Assembly (NCBI GenBank): GCA_903943625.1 | Contig: CAJAPL010000171.1 | Coordinates: 1 to 23,187 of the forward strand | Source: an uncultured bacterium | GTDB taxonomy: Bacteria > Patescibacteriota > Gracilibacteria > Absconditabacterales > Absconditicoccaceae | Direction of reading: 5' to 3' | DNA length: 23,187 nucleotides | Part shown: positions 19,871-23,187 of the stretch, one piece after another | Layout: every line of letters starts with the position of its first letter | Position numbering within the stretch: position 1 is the first letter of the stretch | Made by a program: the position numbers and the translations under genes | The notes under the pieces: generated by a model | Told to the model about the DNA's origin: nothing | Seen by the model: the letters and a program-made list of their open reading frames with translations, nothing else | Database searches by the model: none

Positions 19871-20476
19871 ATGACTGCAAAAATAAATATTCTAAAAACA
19901 TGAGACAAGAAACATCACTTTACACAAGATAATGTGCCTGCCTTGATTCATTATAAATGCAAAGAAGGATGATCTTATTATTCTATGGTACTTATATGAA
20001 ACCTAGCTCTCCAGTGATCTAAAATACTTATGTTTACAGGCTATCCACAGGCCAAGGAACAGTTTTATACTGAAACAAAAAAGATATCAAAAGATATAGT
20101 AGTAATACATAACCTAAAAGAAATCGTAAAGAACAAAAACAAAAAAGTAATTGTAATCCACAATGATGATCAAAAATTATGTTTAGCGGCCATTAAAAAA
20201 CTTGATGATATAGATGATCGTATTATTTTTATAAAAAATATAGATATATGTCACAAACCGCTATTAAAGGAGTGTATAAAGCACGAGAAAATTATTTTAT
20301 CTTGAGACATTGATGGATGCACCTCAAAAGATATCATATGTAAAAAGAAATATGCCTCAGTTATACTTTTTTCTCAGCCCAAAATAAAATTTCCATATAA
20401 ATTTGTTCCATTAGGAAAATTTATCTGATACATTCGATCTAAAAACAAAAAATGATACGTTAATAACGCACATTAA
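19871..20476 (+). CDS. Probable degenerate RecA-fold P-loop protein
   Basis: A 201-residue soluble protein begins MTAKINILKTGDKKHHF. The stretch CKEGGSYYSMVLIGNLALQG leading into SKILMFTGYPQAKEQF has the layout of a RecA/KaiC-like nucleotide-binding core: strand, loop, helix, then a strand ending at a Walker-like turn. The Walker A Lys and Ser/Thr are absent from the expected place. KKVIVIHNDDQ resembles a Walker B strand. Later strands (RIIFIKNIDI, KIILSGDID, ASVILFSQP) continue an alpha/beta pattern. I infer a catalytically altered ATPase fold; no specific family is recognised. It follows the two MscS genes on the same strand and may share their transcript. It converges on the gene ending at 20502. 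Confidence 0.78.
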
Positions 20477-20501
20477 ACTAGGCCATAAAAAGTTTATATT
20501 T

Positions 20502-22514
20502 CTACTTATCTTTCTTCCCCAAAGCTTGAGCGGTCTGATCTATTTCTTTCATCATCAGCTGGACGCCTTCCCAAAACGTAAGGTGTGTTTTTAAAAATGC
20601 AAAAACAATAGAGTTTAGCTTGATAAGCCTATCTTCTTGTAATAATTTTCCTGGATCTACAATATCAGACAATCATTTATTTTGCCCAAAAGCACTTGAT
20701 ACAATTATTTCATTTTGTGATACTTCATATAATTGGTCATAACTCAATCCATACTTATTTCTTTCACTAGCGTCATCTAAACTCTTTCAGTAAGACAAAA
20801 TAGATTTTTGAATCCCCTCGTTAAAGTTCTCCTCTTCCCTCTTGTCAGTTTTACTATCGCTATTGCCAAACAATGACTTAAACGAAGAGCTTATGCTGAA
20901 AGAAAATATCTTACCAAATTTATTTTTTGTTGTTGAACTTTCCAAAAACTCTTTGGTCTTTTTACTCACTAGTAGTTCGCCAGAGTCTCTTAAACTAATA
21001 AGTATAGATGAAACCTCATTATAAATCTCTTCTATGCTATAAACAGTTTTCCCATTCTTAGAAAATCATTTGTTTTGTACGGGCACCATACAAAATTTTA
21101 TCTTAAACGCTCCTGCTTTTAGTATATCGTTATAAGCAGGACTAGAAAATTCAGAACAAGTACATTTCACTATACACACAGCCTTATCTGCAATAGGTAG
21201 TCAATCACATTTATCTATACATCATTGAATAGCTTGTTGTGAAGCCTGATCATCTATATTAGCCAGCATCTCTACTTGGCTATCAATCTTGTTTATTATT
21301 TCTTGTTTATCTCAAGTAAGATTCACTATAGTTCATGAAACGAAGCTTTCTCATCATACAGTAATAGGGTCATTTCATTGATCTTTATTTTTATTCTCAT
21401 TTATTTCTTTTATCAATCCACTCAAATATTGTCTTATGATTTCTCAAGAATTCGCACTAATGGCACCAGATGATCATTGCAAATCCAGTCAAGTAACACA
21501 GACGTTTCAATTCAAAACATTACTATCATCATCTTGATTTTGAAGATAAGTATTTGATGAGTTGGATTCCAAAAACTTTTGAACTTCTTCATCCAATGTT
21601 CATTCCTCTAATAAAGGATTGTTTTTAGTATTTCAGTTACCATTGTTATTATTATTTGTATTGGTATTTGATCCAGAGCTAGGATTGGAGTTATTTCAAT
21701 TATTATTTCAGGATCCTCCACTTGGAAAATCTCATGGGTCATATGGAGAAAACCAATCAATAGTTCAGTCATATGGGATATCTGGATTTTCATCACCTCA
21801 TAAGCTATTTACATCAGGGAATTGGTAGTACAAAACCTGTGGTGGCGTCTTGGACGATTCGAATAAAATCTTTCCTATAACATCTATATCGTAAAGCAAA
21901 TCATAGTCAGCATCATCCAATTTCCCATTCCAAAAAATATCATCAGCGAAATTAATTTGATCAAAAGTACTTATACTATTATGGTTTATATATATCTGAG
22001 AATAAATATCATTAGCCTTGGTAGCACAAGTCTGACGTATATAGGGACTATCTTTATAATTGGTTATTTTATAAAAACATCACATAAAGATATAACAAGA
22101 TCTTAAATAGTCTTCATCTGAAGGGTACGTGGGCTTATTTTTATACGTGTTTGTAATGTTTTGTTTAAACGACCTTCTAAAACTATCATTTGAATTATAT
22201 AAAATATTTAACATATCTGTTTTATTCAAGTTACAACTGGAATTTTTCTGTTTCATATAATCCACGCTTCACTTTATCGCATTGTTTATAGATGACACTT
22301 CATTTGCTCTTGCCACTTCCAAAGATTTATAATAAAGATCTGTTATAATAGCCTTTCATCAGATCGTATGGACATAGTTATCATCAGTGATTTTGGCACT
22401 AGTCTCAGATAAAAAATCTCACAATGATCCAGCTTGTATACCAAAAACACCAAGTCACAAAACTCATAAAATAATAATCAGAATCAGGGATTTATTTATC
22501 TTTTGTCTGAACAT
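20502..22514 (-). CDS. Large secreted or membrane-anchored Cys-rich protein with Asn/Gly linker
   Basis: A 670-residue protein has an N-terminal hydrophobic helix (SLILIIILGVLGLGVFGIQA) that acts as a signal peptide or anchor. A first domain (~30-260) with several Cys is followed by a low-complexity Asn/Gly/Ser linker at ~266-299 and a region of ~120 residues. A Cys cluster around 421-452 follows (QGCIDKCDG, KAVCIVKCTC: pattern CxxxC...CxxxCxC), then a C-terminal Ser/Lys-rich helical part. The linker Gly are mostly TGA. It overlaps the preceding gene by 23 bp, which suggests coupling. I do not know the family. The layout fits an exported, disulfide-stabilised surface or secretion-system protein. 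An end segment DQTAQA also occurs at the very end of the TraG-like ATPase. Confidence 0.8.
20524..20540. repeat. 17-nt sequence shared by two gene 3' ends (copy 2)
   Basis: GCTTGAGCGGTCTGATC matches 10861-10877 at 16 of 17 positions. It lies within the last dozen codons of the secreted protein gene, in the same strand and reading frame relation as copy 1 (both encode D-[Q/K]-TAQA). Confidence 0.5.
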
Positions 22515-23187
22515 TTCTGAGTTTACCATATAAAGTATAAAACGGAGTCACTATTTTGTATAAACTCTTATCTCTAAGATACAGCAAATCTTCCTGATAC
22601 ATCATAAATCCCACATGCAAAGGGAATGTTACATCAATCTCACGCAACATTTTAATTCCCAGAGAAATAGCTCTCTGGCTAGCGTTTACCTCTCTATTAA
22701 ATTCATAGGCATTGTTTTTGAGGTAATCTACCGCCATTGTATAGTCTTTTTTTTCTTTTGCGGGAGCAAGATTTGGATTATTTAAAATGACATGATTATA
22801 ATATTTAACAAATAGTGCATAGTGCAAAAACTCGTTATAAACGAGATTCAAATACATATGATTCATACTGAATCCATAACCAAACAATCAACAAGACAAA
22901 ACATTAAAGTTATAATTTCAGTACCCAGTTTGACATTCATCGTAATAATTTTTATGTTTATAGGCTTCCTCATAAAGATTATCGTAGTCTAAGATATCAA
23001 GATCCTTTAGTAGTCTCTCAGAGGCCTTTGTATATGTTTGCATAGTTTTACACAATTTGGGATATTTTCATTCTGTATTATCACAAAATTTCACATTAAA
23101 TTTACTATTAGCATAATCATCAATCTGGCTCTCAATGCTTTTTTGGTCAAGATTAGGCGTAGTTAGTCCATAAATTCTCGATTGCTG
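22492..23187 (-). CDS. Partial gene, unrecognised, continues beyond the window
   Basis: The last 231 residues of a larger protein are present; the 5' end lies past 23187. The visible part begins QQSRIYGLTTPNLDQKSI and is rich in Tyr, Asn, Lys and Leu. It has several Cys (KFCDNTEG, KLCKTMQ, YDECQTG, LSCGLFG), which together with the secreted neighbour suggests an extracytoplasmic, disulfide-containing protein. A mainly helical second half (VYNEFLHYALFVKYYNH, SQRAISLGIKMLREID) ends in KDK and TAA. The following gene starts inside it (23-bp overlap), so the two are probably translated together and may interact. I see no catalytic motif. Confidence 0.75.

Noticed and set aside
20477..20501. A bidirectional terminator between the converging genes
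   Set aside because: TAAACT/AGTTTA can pair, but the stem is short, AT-only apart from one pair, and lacks a proper T-run, so I do not list it.
1..23187. tRNA genes, CRISPR arrays, insertion sequences
   Set aside because: No T-loop/acceptor pattern, regularly spaced repeats, transposase motifs or flanking inverted repeats were seen in any gap. The gaps are all 300 bp or less.

Overview
This AT-rich window can only be read with a non-standard genetic code. In-frame TGA is the commonest glycine codon, and every complete gene stops with TAA or TAG. CGA, and apparently CGG, sit where protein families have invariant tryptophan (for example TTTP[CGA]TLPSN and G[CGA]DCHGLP in IleRS). CGT and CGC still fit arginine. 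TGA=Gly is known from Candidatus Absconditabacteria (SR1) and Gracilibacteria, and CGA/CGG=Trp has been reported in Absconditabacteria. The source is therefore most likely an Absconditabacteria genome or a close relative. With the standard code nearly every gene here breaks into fragments. Read with the right code, 19 genes fill almost the whole window, and all 18 complete ones have lengths divisible by three.

Layout: (1) 6-4514, minus strand: a giant isoleucyl-tRNA synthetase (1374 aa) followed by a 96-aa membrane protein. The synthetase carries a Nudix hydrolase domain and two histidine-phosphatase domains spliced into it. (2) 4815-10109, plus strand: a type IV pilus operon encoding PilN-like and PilO-like proteins, PilC, and four minor pilins in FimU/PilV/PilW/PilX-like order, with an internal terminator and promoter. 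(3) 10195-17887, minus strand: a small cytoplasmic protein, a 1052-aa TraG/VirD4-like membrane ATPase behind a consensus promoter, MurE lacking most of its N-terminal domain, RsmE, and an unrecognised membrane-anchored protein. (4) 18078-20476, plus strand: two tandem MscS-family channels and a protein that looks like a degenerate RecA-fold ATPase. (5) 20502-23187, minus strand: a 670-aa secreted or membrane-anchored Cys-rich protein with an Asn/Gly/Ser linker, and the 3' part of a further gene that continues beyond the window.

The pilus operon, the TraG-like ATPase and the large exported proteins suit an episymbiotic or predatory lifestyle that depends on contact with a host; this is inference. 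Genes start without recognisable Shine-Dalgarno sequences. Several have sigma70-like promoters that imply leaders of only about 22-26 nt. I saw no tRNA, rRNA, CRISPR array or insertion sequence. The most striking object is the isoleucyl-tRNA synthetase with three embedded phosphohydrolase domains.
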